Of a stretch of 64,000 nucleotides of DNA, positions 38,608 through 50,243 are shown in pieces (within the stretch, counting starts at the first letter, position 1; every line of letters begins with the position of its first letter). The translations under genes and the position numbers were made by a program. The notes under the pieces are model-generated. The model was not told the origin of the DNA, ran no database searches, and saw only the letters and a list, made by a program, of their open reading frames with translations. Origin of the DNA: Megascapheus bottae (lineage: Eukaryota > Chordata > Mammalia > Rodentia > Geomyidae); contig JANJXV010000161.1 of NCBI GenBank assembly GCA_024803745.1, forward strand, positions 372,001 through 436,000, in the 5' to 3' direction.

Positions 38608-39270
38608 TTGAAAATGGGAGCAAGATTACTACTAAATACGATTATAGTTGTTCAGATATAACCAACCTAGACCTCTGTCGCTGGCAGACACTAGATGTTC
38701 ACAAGTTTTGATTGGTATTATCACTCTTTCTTTTTGTGCACTTACAGACCAGCCTAATACAACCACTGATAAGCGATTTATACCCAAAACAATAAGCCTC
38801 TCAATCCAATCTCTATTGTCTTTAAGTCCCTCTGAGCCTAGAGAATAATTAACCACCTACATATACAATATTGCTCAACAGCCATCTAGTGTAGATCCGT
38901 GCAGTATAAGGGTTGAAAGACGAGCAGAGGTCCAGAGATAGAAAAAAAGAATGAGAGAGGTCAGGGGAGGTGCAAGAGGATTAACGTAGGAGTGTAAGAA
39001 TATTGTAGTAATGAAGAAAAGTTATAGCATAAGGATAACTGACATAAGTTGGTAAGTAGGTAGCATATTTGAGTACAAAGTTTGGAAAGTATTAGAGTAA
39101 AACTTATGTGTTGCTGCACGACTAGGTCTTAGCCCAACCAGTGGCCTCACAGTGGACCATGGGATGGATCTGTTTTTCTTGTCTACGTTGAGGGAAAGGG
39201 GTATTTCACAAGATGCAGAAGCGAAGAATTCAGAAGCAAATGCTGTGAGTGAATTAGCTCGTAAAAAGCA

Positions 39271-39478
39271 TTTTTATTTTCTTTTACCTTTCTGCCAGTC
39301 TTGGGGCTTGAATTCAGGGCCTGAGCACTGTCCTCGGGTTTTCTCAAGTCTAGCCCTCTGCCACTTGAGCCACAGTGCCACATCTAGATTTTCTATCTAT
39401 GTGGTACTGAGCAATCAAATCCAGATCTTCATGGATGCTAGGCAAGCACTCTACCACTATGCCAAACTCTCAACCCTG
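39271..39478 (-). mobile_element. ID-type SINE in S6
   Basis: Same insertion as 2120-2326. Confidence 0.8.
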
Positions 39479-39495
39479 ACATAGTAATTATAAAG

Positions 39496-39518
39496 TCATC
39501 ATCATCATCATCATCATA
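39496..39518. repeat. (TCA)n microsatellite, S6
   Basis: About 7 triplets. Confidence 0.95.
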
Positions 39519-39713
39519 TCCAAATATCCTTTCTCCTACAAAGAATGAACACTTAACTGTGTCTAATGCTTTTTTTTAATTTCACTAATTCTTCTGTGTT
39601 TTTCCCTCTTGCATTTTTTACACATGACAGCAAAGCTAATCATCAGGAAAAAATTGATTAGGATACAGAAACCTAATAATATCCTAGTGGATTGACGTCA
39701 AAAATATGTGCAA

Positions 39714-39913
39714 GATGCCCTGTGTGTTTGACCTAGTGGGAGAGTCCTTGGCTACCAAGCAGTAAGCCTCAGGTTTGATTCCTCATTACCACATACATAG
39801 AAAACGCTGCAAGTGGTGCTGTGGCTCGGTGGGACAGCTAAAGCCTAAAGAAAGCCCAAGAACAATGTTCACACTCTGAGGTCAATTTCCAAGACTAGCA
39901 AAAACAAAAAAAA
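39714..39913 (+). mobile_element. SINE in S6, plus orientation
   Basis: Same insertion as 2592-2793. Confidence 0.8.
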
Positions 39914-40296
39914 TTCGACAAGGGGCAAAATGCAGGCCGAGAAGGCACTGTGAAGCAAATGTTTTGTAAAGGATGAGGGCAATATTGACCCTTAAGTTTG
40001 GATCTTACCTAAGAAAGGCTCCTTGAGCCTGAGACCAGACTGGTAGTTGGGCCTAGTGGAAGACATTGGGATTGGACAAATAAGGTGTGCTGTATACTAC
40101 ATCCACATGTATATTGTGAGACTGGAGGAGAGATTCAGCCTCCAGTATGTCTTTGGTGAGGTCTTTTGTGAGCAAGGATCTTTGGTCATTGGGCCCTGAA
40201 AGGTGACCCTGCCTCCCTCACAATGGAACAGAATATGGAACCCTGGTAACCATGCCACTGTAACTAACAACCAGCTCAAGCCAGCTCACTTGGCCT

Positions 40297-40483
40297 GTGG
40301 CTCAGGAGGAAGAAAGATGTTGCTGTGCTGTTGCCAAAGTTCAGGAAACTCGAGTCTCAGGCATGGAAGTTGTGGATGTCTTACTCGAAGATGTACATGC
40401 TAGATCATTGCCAAGCCACAAATCCAGTATAACAGAACTTTCTCTAAGAAGAAGGCCAGGAAAATCCAGGGCAACCAGATGAG
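40297..40483 (+). pseudogene. Exon-like short frame with splice donor, S6
   Basis: A 61-aa frame with AVAKVQETR and the DVLLEDVHARS variant. The donor-like GT is at 40484. Confidence 0.4.
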
Positions 40484-40957
40484 GTAAATTTCTAAGAAGA
40501 AATGTATTTGACGCCATCATCCTCCCCACACACTACAACTTTCTTTTTTTTTCATTTTTTATTGTAATTAGTAAAAGGGTTAGATGATATTTGCCAGATA
40601 GAAGGTGCATTAATTCACATACATTGATACCCTTTCACATGTCTTGGTACCCATTTGCCTCCAAACCCACACCCCCCACCCGTCTTGGTTTTCCCCCCTT
40701 CCCTATCAAATTTCAAATATCCAAATACAAATAAATTCAATATATCAGATAACAAAGTGAGATACTATACCTATATGGGATAACCAAGGGACAGCAAGCG
40801 AGATGAGAGACAACATAGTACATTAAGGACAACAATCATTCATTATATGGCTTTTGTGTCAATATCCTGGAGGTCCTTTCAATTAGCTTCACATTATATG
40901 GTCTTATATATGGCCTTTTGCTCTATTGCCAATCTCTGCTAGTAGAGCCCAAGGTTT

Positions 40958-43900
40958 CTACTGATTATGACGAATGAGGGAAACCACTGAGCCTAAGTTC
41001 CTTTGAGTCTGGCTTACTTCACTTAATATGATTTGTTCTAAGTCTTTCCATTTACTAACACATGGGGCGATGTCATTCTTTCTGACAGCAGCGTAGAATT
41101 CCATTGTGTACAAATACCACAACTTGTTGATCCACTCATCAACTGAGGGACATCTGGGTTGGTTCCATATCTATGCTATGGTGAATAGTGCTGCAATGAA
41201 CATTGTTGTGCTAGTGGGTTTAGTATGCCCTTGTTTCTGGATTGTTGGGTAAATGCCAAGTACTGGAATTGCTGGGTCATAGGGGAGTTGTATGTTTAGC
41301 GTTTTGAGGCACTGCTGCACTGCTTTCCATAGTGGTTGAACGAGTTTGCACTCCCACCAACAGTGTAGTAGTGATCCCTCCTGACCACATCCCCTCCAGC
41401 ATCTGTTGTCATTCGTTTTCCTGGTCCTGGCCATTCTAACTGGAGTTAGGTGGAATCTTAGACTTGTTTTGATTTGCATTTCTTTTATGACCAGAGATGT
41501 TGAGCATTTCTTCATGTGTCTATAGGCCATTTTTGTTTCTTCTTCAGAGAAGACTCTCTTTAAGTCTTTGGCCCATTTTGTAATGGGATGGGTGTTACTT
41601 TGGAGGTTAGTTTTGGAGTGATTCAATTTTTTGAGTTGTTGATATATTTTAGATATGAGGCCTTGTTCCGTTGTTTGGGTGGTGAAGATCTTCTCCCACT
41701 CTGTAGGCTTCCTGATTAGTTTACTAGCTATATCCGTTGCCATACAAAACTCTGCAGTTTAATGCAGTCCCACTTATCCAGCCTTTCTCTGATTTGTTGT
41801 GATTCTTGGTCCTTATTAAGAAAGTTTCGACCTGTACCAAGGAGGCCTAGTGTATCTCCTATTCCTTCCTGTAAACTTTTCAGTGTGTCAGCTTTTACCT
41901 CCACGTCTTTGATCCATGTGGAGTTAATTCTAGTGCAAGGGGACAAAGAAGGATCCAACTTTAGTTTTCTGCAGGTGTTTAACCAGTTCTGCAAGCACAA
42001 CTTGTTGAAGAGGCTGTCTTTCTTCCATTCCATTTTTTTGGCTCCCTGGTCAAAGATTAGGTGGCCATAGGTCTGTGGTTTAATATATGGGTCCGCAGTT
42101 CTACTCCATTGGACTTCAGGCCTGTTCTTGTGCCAGTACCAAGCTGTTTTGAGAATTATAGCTCTGTAATAGAGCCTTAAGTTTGGAATTGAAATTCCTC
42201 CAGCGCTGTTCTTTCTGCTAAGAAGTGTTTTTGCTATACGGGGTCTTTTATTATTCCATATGAAATTTTGAATTGCCTCTTCTATGTCTTTAAAGAATGA
42301 CATTGGGATGTTGATGGGTATTACATTGAATTTGTAGATAGCCCTTGGCAATATTGTCATTTTCACAATGTTGCTTCTTCCAATCCAGGAGCATGGGAGG
42401 TTTTTCCATTTCCTTCGTTCTGCTTTAATTTCCTTTTTTAGGGTTTTAAAGTTTTCATCTAAACGGTCCTTTACATTCTTAGTTAAGCTAATTGCTAGGT
42501 ACTTTATTTTCTTTGAGGGTATTGTGAAAGGATTTTCTTTCCTGATTATTGCCTCGTTCCTCTCAGCGTTGGCGTAAAGTAAGGCAGTTGATTTGTGAGG
42601 GTTGATTTTATGGCCTGCTACCCTTCCAAAGCTTTGAATCAGCTCAAGGAGCTTGGGAGTAGAGTCTATAGGATTCTTTAAATACAGAATCATGTCATCT
42701 GCAAAGAGGGATAGTTTTATTTCCTCTTTCCCTACTTGGATCCCCTTTATGCTTGCTTCTTGCCATATTGCACTGCCTAGGAATTCTAGTACTATGTTAA
42801 AAAGGAGTGGAGAGAGTGGGCATCCTTGTCTCGTTCCTGATTTTAGAGGGAATGGCTTTAGATTTTCACCATTAAGTAGAATACTAGCAGTGGGTTTCTC
42901 ATACACAGCCTTTATTACATTGAGAAATGTTCCATGGATTCCTAGTTTCTCCACATCCTTTAACATAAAGGGGTTTTGGATCTTGTCAAATGCCTTTTCC
43001 GCATCTATTGAGACAATCATGTGATTTTATCCCTGCTCCTGTTGATGTGTTGAATTATATTAATTGATTTGTGTATGTTGAACCAGCTTTGCCTCCCTGT
43101 GATGAATCCAGTTTGATCATAGTGTATATTTTTTTTGATGAGTTGTTGTAGACGGTTGGCCAGTATTTTGTTGAGAAGTTTTGCATCGAGGTTCATCAAA
43201 GAAATGGGTCTATAGATCTCTTTCTTTGATGAATCTCTGTCTGGTTTGGGGATGAGGGATATACTGGCTTCACAGAATCAGTTTAGTAAAGAACCTTCAT
43301 TTTCAATTTCGTTGAAGAGCTTGAGGAGTATTGGTGTGAGCTGTGCTTTGAAGACCTTATAGAATTCAGCTGTGAATCCATCTGGCCCTGGGCTCTTTTT
43401 AAGTGGAAGTTGTCTAATTTCCATTTCTATTTCAGAGCTTGAAATAGGCCTGTTGAGTTGGGTTAGCTCTTCTTGGTTTAGTGTGTGTATGTTAATATTG
43501 TCTAGGAATTCATCCATTTCTTCTAGATTCTCAAATTTGTTGGCGTAACGGTTTGAGAAGTATTCCCTCATGATATTCTGGATCTTGGTAATTTCTGTCG
43601 TGATATTACCATTTTCATCTGCGATTTTGTTTATTTCGATATGCTCTCTTCTTTTTTTGGTAAGATTTGCTAAGGGCGTGTCAATTTTGTTAATTCTTTC
43701 AAGAACCAACTCCTTGTTTTGTTGATTCTTTCTATAGTTTTTTTTTATTCCAAATCATTTAATTCTGCTTTGATTTTAATAATTTGCTTTCTCCTAATGG
43801 GTTTAGGTTTGGTTTGTTGCTCTTTTTCCAGGAGGTTAAGGTGAGACATTAACTAGTTGGTTTGCCATTTTTCCAACTTGCTGTTGTAGGCACTCCGCGC

Positions 43901-44800
43901 TATAAATTTTCCTCTGAGTACTGCCTTTGTTGTGTCCCTAAGGAGTTGATATTTGTGTGCTCCTTATTGTTAAATTTCATAAACAGTTGGATATCTGTTC
44001 TGATCTCTTCGATTACCCATTGTTTTTGATTCAACAATGTGTGGTTCAGTCTCCATGAGTTACAGGGTTTTCTTTGGTGGAGATGTGTGTTCAGCTCCAA
44101 TTTGATGCCTTTATGGTCTGAGAGTGTGCATGGAATAATTTCAGTGTTTCTGAATCTGTCCAGGTTTGCTTTATGGCCTAAGATGTGGTCTGTTTTGGAA
44201 AATGTTCCATGTGCTGCTGAGAAAAACGTATATTGTGGTGTTACTGGGTGGAATATTCTGCAGATGTCTGTTAGATCTAGTTGGTCTATATAGTTGTTCA
44301 GTTCTAAGGTTTCTCTGTTGAGTTTTTGCCTTGTTGATCTGTCCATAGGTGAGAGTGGTGTGTTAAACTCACCAACAATCACTGTGTTTCGATCTATGTA
44401 TGGTTTCAGTGTAAGTAAAGTTTGCTTGATGAAGTTTGGAGCTCCGGGATTGGGTGTGTAAATATTTAGGATTGTTATGTCTTCCGGGAGGAAAGATCCC
44501 TTTAGTAGTATGTAGTAACCTTCTTTGTCTTTTCTTACTAATTTTAGTTTGAAGTCTATTGTATCTGATATGAGGATGGCAACTCTAGCCTGTTTATGGG
44601 GGCAGTTAGCTTGATAGAGTTTATTCCAACCTCTCACTTTCAAAAGATGATTGTTTTTGGGTAAGATGTGTCTCTCGAAGTCAGCAGAACGATGGCTCTT
44701 GCTTTTTGATCCAACTAGACAACCTATGCCGTTTAATTGGAGAGTTAAGTCCATTGATATTGAGAGTTAGGATTGAGAGATATTTATTAGTTCCTACCAT
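40958..44800 (-). pseudogene. L1 ORF2, copy G
   Basis: Open stretches are the endonuclease part 44754-43900 (284 aa), linker 43709-43278, 43199-43017 (RT start, [12 protein letters not shown]), RT 43020-41728 (430 aa, with [10 protein letters not shown] and [10 protein letters not shown] intact) and 41743-41171. The RT frame is lost at about 41748 by one missing base. A TAG at 41171 ('atctatgctatgg') removes the last 70 or so residues of the C-terminus. This copy has the longest RT stretch that keeps both key motifs. Confidence 0.92.
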
Positions 44801-44848
44801 TTTTAAAAGCTTTTAGTAGGGCCTGTGTCTTGACAGTTCTTGTGGTCC

Positions 44849-46032
44849 TTAGATGGTATGCTGTTTAGGTGCCATTTCTTTCCCTATATTGCATTTATTT
44901 TGGTTTTCTATGTATAGAGCATCTTTGAGAATTCTCTGTAGTGTTGGTTTTGTTTCGACATATTGTTGCAGGTTTTCCCTGGAATGGAATGTTTTTATTT
45001 TTCCCTCAGTTATGAAAGAGAGCTTAGCTGGCTACAGTATTCTTGGTTGGTAGTTATTTGATATAAGGGCATGACATATATGCTTCCAGTCACTTCGTGC
45101 TTGCATGGTCTCTGCTGAGAAATCTGGGGTTATTCTGATTGGTTTGCCTTTGTAGGTTACTGATCCCTTTTCCCTGGCTGCCTTTAGGATCTTTCCTTTC
45201 GTTTCTATTGATCCAGTTCGGATCACAATGTGGCAGTGGGATGTTCTTTTCTGGTCCGGTCTGTTTGTGATTCTAAAAGCTTCTCTTATCTGGATGGGCC
45301 TGCCCTTCTGGATATTTGGGAAATTCTCTGAGATGATTCCCTGAAGTATATTTCCAATACCATTGACCTCTTTCTCCACGCCCTTCTCAGTACTAATTAG
45401 CCTTAAATTAGGCTTCCTAATTGTATCTTGGACCTCCTGAAGCGCTCTCTCATATTTCCTAGATTTGGATTGACTCATTTTCTGTTCTTTATAATACCGA
45501 AATTATCTTCAGCCACGGAAATTCTCTCCTCTGCAATGTCTAACCTGCTATCAAAGCTATCTACTTTATTTTTCATCTCCCTTGCTTCTAATTGCTCACT
45601 TATGATGCCTTGCATCCCTTGTTTTAGATCATGTATGGATTTCTTTATCTCCTTGATTTCCTTTTGAGTGGTTAGCTCAGTAGCTTTATTTTCTTTGGAC
45701 ATTTGCTGGAGTTTGGTCACGTTTTTATTTGTGGATTCATTGAATTCATCCATCTTTCTTTGAAAAACCTTTATTATGGCCTCCTTTATGGCTTCTTCTT
45801 TTTCACTTATCACCTTGTTTTTGCTTTCCTCTTGTTCAGGTATGGCTTCCTCCATTATCTCTTTCTTTATATTTTCACATTTTTCATTAATGATGTTTAT
45901 CAATTGCATTTGTGTAGCAATTGGAAGACTCTCCTCTAGGTTTGCCAGTGACTGTTCCATTGTCTGTTTACATTGGGTGGGGGATGTTGTTTCTTGATTT
46001 GACATTTTTCTTGAGTTTCTTGTTCTGCCCAT
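44849..46032 (-). pseudogene. L1 ORF1, copy G
   Basis: Split frames lie at 46032-45475 and 45478-45032. Copy-specific changes are GMQGIISEQ and EDNFGIIKN in the first frame, and RLISTEKGVEKEV and REAFRITNRP in the second. Confidence 0.9.
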
Positions 46033-46695
46033 TTGAAAATGGGAGCAAGATTACTACTAAATACGATTATAGTTGTTCAGATATAACCAACCTAGACCTC
46101 TGTCGCTGGCAGACAGTAGATATTCACAAGTTTTGATTGGTATTATCACTCCTTCTTTTTGTGCACTTACAGACCAGCCTAATACAACCACTGATAAGCG
46201 ATTTATACCCAAAACAATAAGCCTCTCAATCCAATCTCTATTGTCTTTAAGTCCCTCTGAGCCTAGAGAATAATTAACCACCTACATATACAATATTGCT
46301 CAACAGCCATCAAGTGTAGATCCGTGCAGTATAAGGGTTGAAAGACGAGCAGAGGTCCAGAGATAGAACAAAAGAATGAGAGAGGTCAGGGGAGGTGCAA
46401 GAGGATTAACGTAGGAGTGTAAGAATATTGTACTAATGAAGAAAAGTTATAGCATAAGGATAACTGACATAAGTTGGTAAGTAGGTAGCATATTTGAGTA
46501 CAAAGTTTGGAAAGTATTAGAATAAAACTTATGTGTTGCTGCACGACTAGCCCTTAGCCCAACCAGTGGCCTCACAGTGGACCATGGGATGGATCTGTTT
46601 TTCTTGTCTACGTTGAGGGAAAGGGGTATTTCACAAGATGCAGAAGCGAAGATTTCAGAAGCAAATGGTGTGAGTGAATTAGCTCGTAAAAAGCA

Positions 46696-46903
46696 TTTTT
46701 ATTTTCTTTTATCTTTCTGCCAGTCTTGGGGCTTGAATTCAGGGCCTGAGCACTGTCCTCGGGTTTTCTCAAGTCTAGCCCTCTGCCCCATGAGCCCCAG
46801 TGCCACATATAGATTTTCTATCTATGTGATACTGAGCAATCAAACCCAGATCTTCATGGATGCTAGGCAAGCACTCTACCACTATGCCAAACTCTCAACC
46901 CTG
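46696..46903 (-). mobile_element. ID-type SINE in S7
   Basis: Same insertion as 2120-2326 with additional substitutions. Confidence 0.8.
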
Positions 46904-46920
46904 ACATAGTAATTATAAAG

Positions 46921-46955
46921 TCATCATCATCATCATCATTATCATAATCATCATA
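46921..46955. repeat. Interrupted (TCA)n microsatellite, S7
   Basis: About 11 triplets with tta and taa interruptions. All other units have a pure tract. Confidence 0.95.
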
Positions 46956-47150
46956 TCCAAATATCTTTTCTCCTACAAAGAATGAACAGTTAACTGTGTC
47001 TAATGCTTTGTTTAATTTCACTAATTCTTCTGTGTTTTTCCCTCTTGCATTTTTTACACTTGACAGCAAAGCTAATCATCAGGAAAAAAATGATTAGGAT
47101 ACAGAAACCTAATAATATCCTTGTAGATTGACGTCAAAAATATGTGCAAG

Positions 47151-47348
47151 ATGCCCTGTGTGTTTGACCTAGTGGTAGAGTACTGGCTACCAAGCAAAAA
47201 GACTCAGGTTTGATTCCTCATTACCACATACATAGAAAACGCTGCAAGTGGTGCTGTGGCTCGGTGGGACAGCTAAAGCCTAAAGAAAGCCCAAGAACAA
47301 TGTTCACACTCTGAGGTCAAGTCCCAAGTCTAGCAAAAACAAAAAAAA
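47151..47348 (+). mobile_element. SINE in S7, plus orientation
   Basis: Same insertion as 2592-2793. Confidence 0.8.
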
Positions 47349-47731
47349 TTCGACAAGGGGCAAAAAGCAGGCAGAGAAGGCACTGTGAAGCAAATGTTTT
47401 GTAAAGGATGAGGGCAATATTGACCCGTAAGTCTGGATCTTACCTAAGAAAGGCTCCTTGAGCCTGAGACCAGACTGGTAGTTGGGCCTAGTGGAAGACA
47501 TTGGGATTGGACAAATAAGGTGTGCTGTTTACTACATCCACATGTATATTGTGATATTGGAGGAGAGATTCAGCCTCCAGTATGTCTTTGGTGAGGTCTT
47601 TTGTGAGCAAGGATCTTTGGTCATTGGGCCCTAAAAGGTGACCCTGCCTCCCTCACAATGGAACAGAATATGGAACCCTGGTAACCAAGCCACTGTAACT
47701 AACAACCAGCTCAAGCCAGCTCACTTGGCCT

Positions 47732-47918
47732 GTGGCTCAGGAGGAAGAAAGATGTTGCTGTGCTGTTGCCAAAGGTCAGGAAACTCGAGTCTCAGGCATG
47801 GAAGTTGTGGATGTCTTACTCGAAGATGTACATGCTAGATCATTGCCAAGCCACAAATCCAGTATAACAGAACTTTCTCTAAGAAGAAGGCCAGGAAAAT
47901 CCAGGGCAACCAGATGAG
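47732..47918 (+). pseudogene. Exon-like short frame with splice donor, S7
   Basis: The 61-aa frame is still open despite the general decay of S7; DVLLEDVHARS variant. The donor-like GT is at 47919. Confidence 0.4.
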
Positions 47919-47973
47919 GTAAATTTCTAAGAAGAAATGTATTTGAACCCATCATCCTCCCTACACACTACAA

Positions 47974-50243
47974 CTTTCTTTTTTTCAGTTTTTTATTGTA
48001 ATTAGTAAAAGGGTTAGATGATATTTGCCAGATAGAAGGTGCATTAATTCACATACATTGACACCCTTTCACATGTCTTGGTACCCATTTCCCTCCAACC
48101 CCACACCCCGCACCGGTCTTGGTTTTCCCCCTTCCCTATCAAATTTCAAATATCCAAATACAAATAAATTCAATATATAAGATAAAGTGAGATACTATAC
48201 AAATATGGGATAACCAAGGGACAGCAAACGAGATGAGAGAAAACATAGTACATTAAGGACAACAATCATTCATTATATGGCTTTTGTGTCAATATCCTGG
48301 AGGTCCTTTCAATTAGCTTCACATTATGTGGCCTTATATATGGCCTTTTGCTCTATTGACAATCTCTGTTAGTAGAGCCCAAGGTTTCTACTGATTATGA
48401 CGAATGAGGGAAATCACTGAGACTAAGTTCCTTTGAGTCTGGCTTACTTCACTTAATATGATTTGTTCTAAGTCTTTCCATTTCCTAACAAATGGGGCGA
48501 TGTCATTCTTTCTGACAGCAGCATAGAATTCCATTGTGTACAAATACCACAACTTGTTGATCCACTCATCAACTGAGGGACATCTTGGTTGGTTCCATAT
48601 CTTTGCTATGGTGAATAGTGCTGCAATGAACATTGTTGTGCTACTGGGTTTAGTATGCCCTTGTTTCTGGATTGTTGGGTAAATGCCAAGTAGTGGAATT
48701 GGTGGGCCATGGGGGAGTTGTATGTTTAGCGTTTTGAGGCACTGCCGCACTGCTTTCCATAGTGGTTGAACGAGTTTGCACTCCCATCAACAGTGTAGTA
48801 CTGATCCCTCCTGACCACATCGCCTACAGCATCTGTTGTCATTCATTTTCCTGATCCTGGCCATTCTAATTGGAGTGAGGTGGAATCTTAGACTTGTTTT
48901 GATTTGCATTTCTTTTATGACCAGAGATGTTGAGCATTTCTTCATGTGTCTATAGGCAATTTTGTTTCTTCTTCAGAGAAGACTCTCTTAATTCTTTGGC
49001 CCATTTTTAATGGGATGTGTGTTACTTTGGAGGTGAGTTTTGGAGCGATTCAATTTTTTGAGTTGTTGATATATTTTAGATATGAGGCCTTGTTCCGTTG
49101 TTTGGGTGGTGAAGATCTTCTCCCACTCTGTAGGCTTCCTGATTAGTTTACTAGCTATATCCGTTGCCATACAAAAGCTCTGCAGTTTAATGCAGTCCCA
49201 CTTATCCAGCCTTTCTCTGATTTGTTGGTCCTTATTAAGAAAGTTTCGACCTGTGCGAAGGAGGCCTAGTGTATCTCCTATTCCTTCCTGTAAACTTTTC
49301 AGTGTGTCAGCTTTTACCTCCACGTCTTTGATCCATTTGGAGTTAATTCTAGTGCAAGGGGACAAAGAAGGATCCAACTTATTTTTCTGCAGGTGTTTAA
49401 CCAGTTCTGCCAGCACAACTTGTTGAAGAGGCTATCTTTCTTTCATTCTATTTTTTGGCTCCCTGGTCAAAGATTATGTGGCCATAGGTCTGTGGTTTAA
49501 TATTTGGGTCCGCAGTTCTACTGCAATGGACTTCAGGCCTGTTCTTGTGCCAGTACCAAGCTGTTTTGAGAATTATAGCTGTGTAATAGAGTCTTAAGTT
49601 TGGAATTGAAATTCCTCCAGCGCTGTTCTTTCTGCTAAGAAGTATTTTTGCTATACGGGGTCTTTTATTATTCCATATGAAATTTTGAATTGCGTCTTCT
49701 ATTTCTTTAAAGAATGACATTGGGATGTTGATTGGTATTACATTGAATTTGTAGATAGCCCTTGGCAAGATTGTCATTTTCACAATGTTGCTTCTTCCAA
49801 TCCAGGAGCATGGGAGGTTTTTCCCTTTCCTTAGTTCTCCTTTTATTTCCTTTTTTAGGGTTTTAAAGTTTTCATCTAAACGGTCCTTTACATTCTTAGC
49901 TAAGCTAATTGCTAGGTACTTTATTTTCTTTGAGGCTATTGTGAAAGGAATTTCTTTCCTGATTATTGCCTCGTACCTCTCAGTGTTGGCATAAAGTAAG
50001 GTAATTGATTTGTGAGGGTTCATTTTATGGCCTGTTACCCTTCCAAATCTTTGAATCAGCTCAAGGAGCTTGGGAGTAGAGTCTATAGGATTCTTTAAAT
50101 ACAGAATCATGTCATCTGCAAAGAGGGATAGTTTTATTTCCTCTTTCCCTACTTGGATCCCCTTTATGCTTGCTTCTTGCCTTATTGCACTGCCTAGGAA
50201 TTCTAGTACTATGTTAAAAAGGAGTGGAGGGAGTGGGCATCCT
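47974..50243 (-). mobile_element. L1 copy H, 3' part only, at the array edge
   Basis: The poly(T) start is at about 47974, followed by 3'UTR and ORF2 C-terminal half. L1 similarity stops abruptly after 'gagtgggcatcc' at about 50243, inside the RT motif RQGCPLSPL. It is preceded by S7 exactly as the complete copies are preceded by their S segments, so this is the same insertion. The truncation is therefore a rearrangement breakpoint rather than a separate 5'-truncated retrotransposition. Confidence 0.92.
48388..50243 (-). pseudogene. L1 ORF2 C-terminal half, copy H
   Basis: Frames lie at 50110-49448 (RT thumb/linker side, from [10 protein letters not shown]), 49416-48988 and 48750-48388 (C-terminus). 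FADD itself lies just upstream at about 50118. This is the most diverged copy. It has private changes such as LPHGPPIPLLG, a 9-bp loss at about 49225 (NKDQQIRERL) and several frameshifts. The Cys domain is interrupted between 48750 and 48988. Confidence 0.9.

Larger units (their letters stand above)
33119..39167 (-). mobile_element. L1 copy F, near full length
   Basis: The poly(T) start is at about 33119, ORF2 at 33537-37375, ORF1 at 37424-38607, and the 5' region runs to 39167. It shares the 'agatgttatgctg' variant (about 37427) with copy E, and the IPSKKIK and YLNNYNRI variants with copy G. Confidence 0.93.
39168..40540. repeat. Non-L1 segment S6 of the array unit
   Basis: Standard unit content with a short (TCA)n tract. 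Private changes include 'gcgaagaattcag' (about 39221) and 'gtcaatttcc' (about 39884). Confidence 0.9.
40541..46592 (-). mobile_element. L1 copy G, near full length
   Basis: The poly(T) start is at about 40541, ORF2 at 40958-44800, ORF1 at 44849-46032, and the 5' region runs to 46592. This is the last complete L1 of the array. Confidence 0.93.
46593..47973. repeat. Non-L1 segment S7, rightmost and most decayed
   Basis: Same order of content as the other segments, with more private changes: an interrupted (TCA)n, 'ctgccccatgagccccag' in the SINE, 'gctttgtttaattt' where the others have a T run, and 'gagtactggctaccaagcaaaaagactcagg' in the second SINE. It sits next to the array edge. Confidence 0.9.
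1..50243. repeat. Tandem array (macrosatellite) of about 7.4-kb L1-plus-flank units
   Basis: The same landmark, the start of the short plus-strand frame beginning MDHGMDLFFL, recurs at 2001, 9449, 16872, 24313, 31731, 39152 and 46577. The spacings are 7448, 7423, 7441, 7418, 7421 and 7425 bp, all in the same orientation. Every period has the same order: non-L1 segment S, then L1 3' end, ORF2, ORF1 and L1 5' region, with L1 on the minus strand. Copies look only a few percent diverged by eye. The array is open at the left window edge and stops inside L1 ORF2 at 50243. Length differences come mainly from the (TCA)n tract and small indels. The number of copies in the genome cannot be known from this window. 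Confidence 0.97.

Noticed and set aside
1..50243. CRISPR-like or phage-like repeat array
   Set aside because: The period is 7.4 kb with L1 content, and there are no short direct repeats with unique spacers. This is mammalian DNA.
1..50243. Seven independent L1 insertions in tandem
   Set aside because: The flanking S segments and the inactivating lesions are shared, which requires DNA-level duplication.
47974..50243. Copy H as a separate 5'-truncated retrotransposition
   Set aside because: Its 3' end sits at the same insertion point after S7 as the complete copies, so it is the same insertion cut by a later breakpoint.
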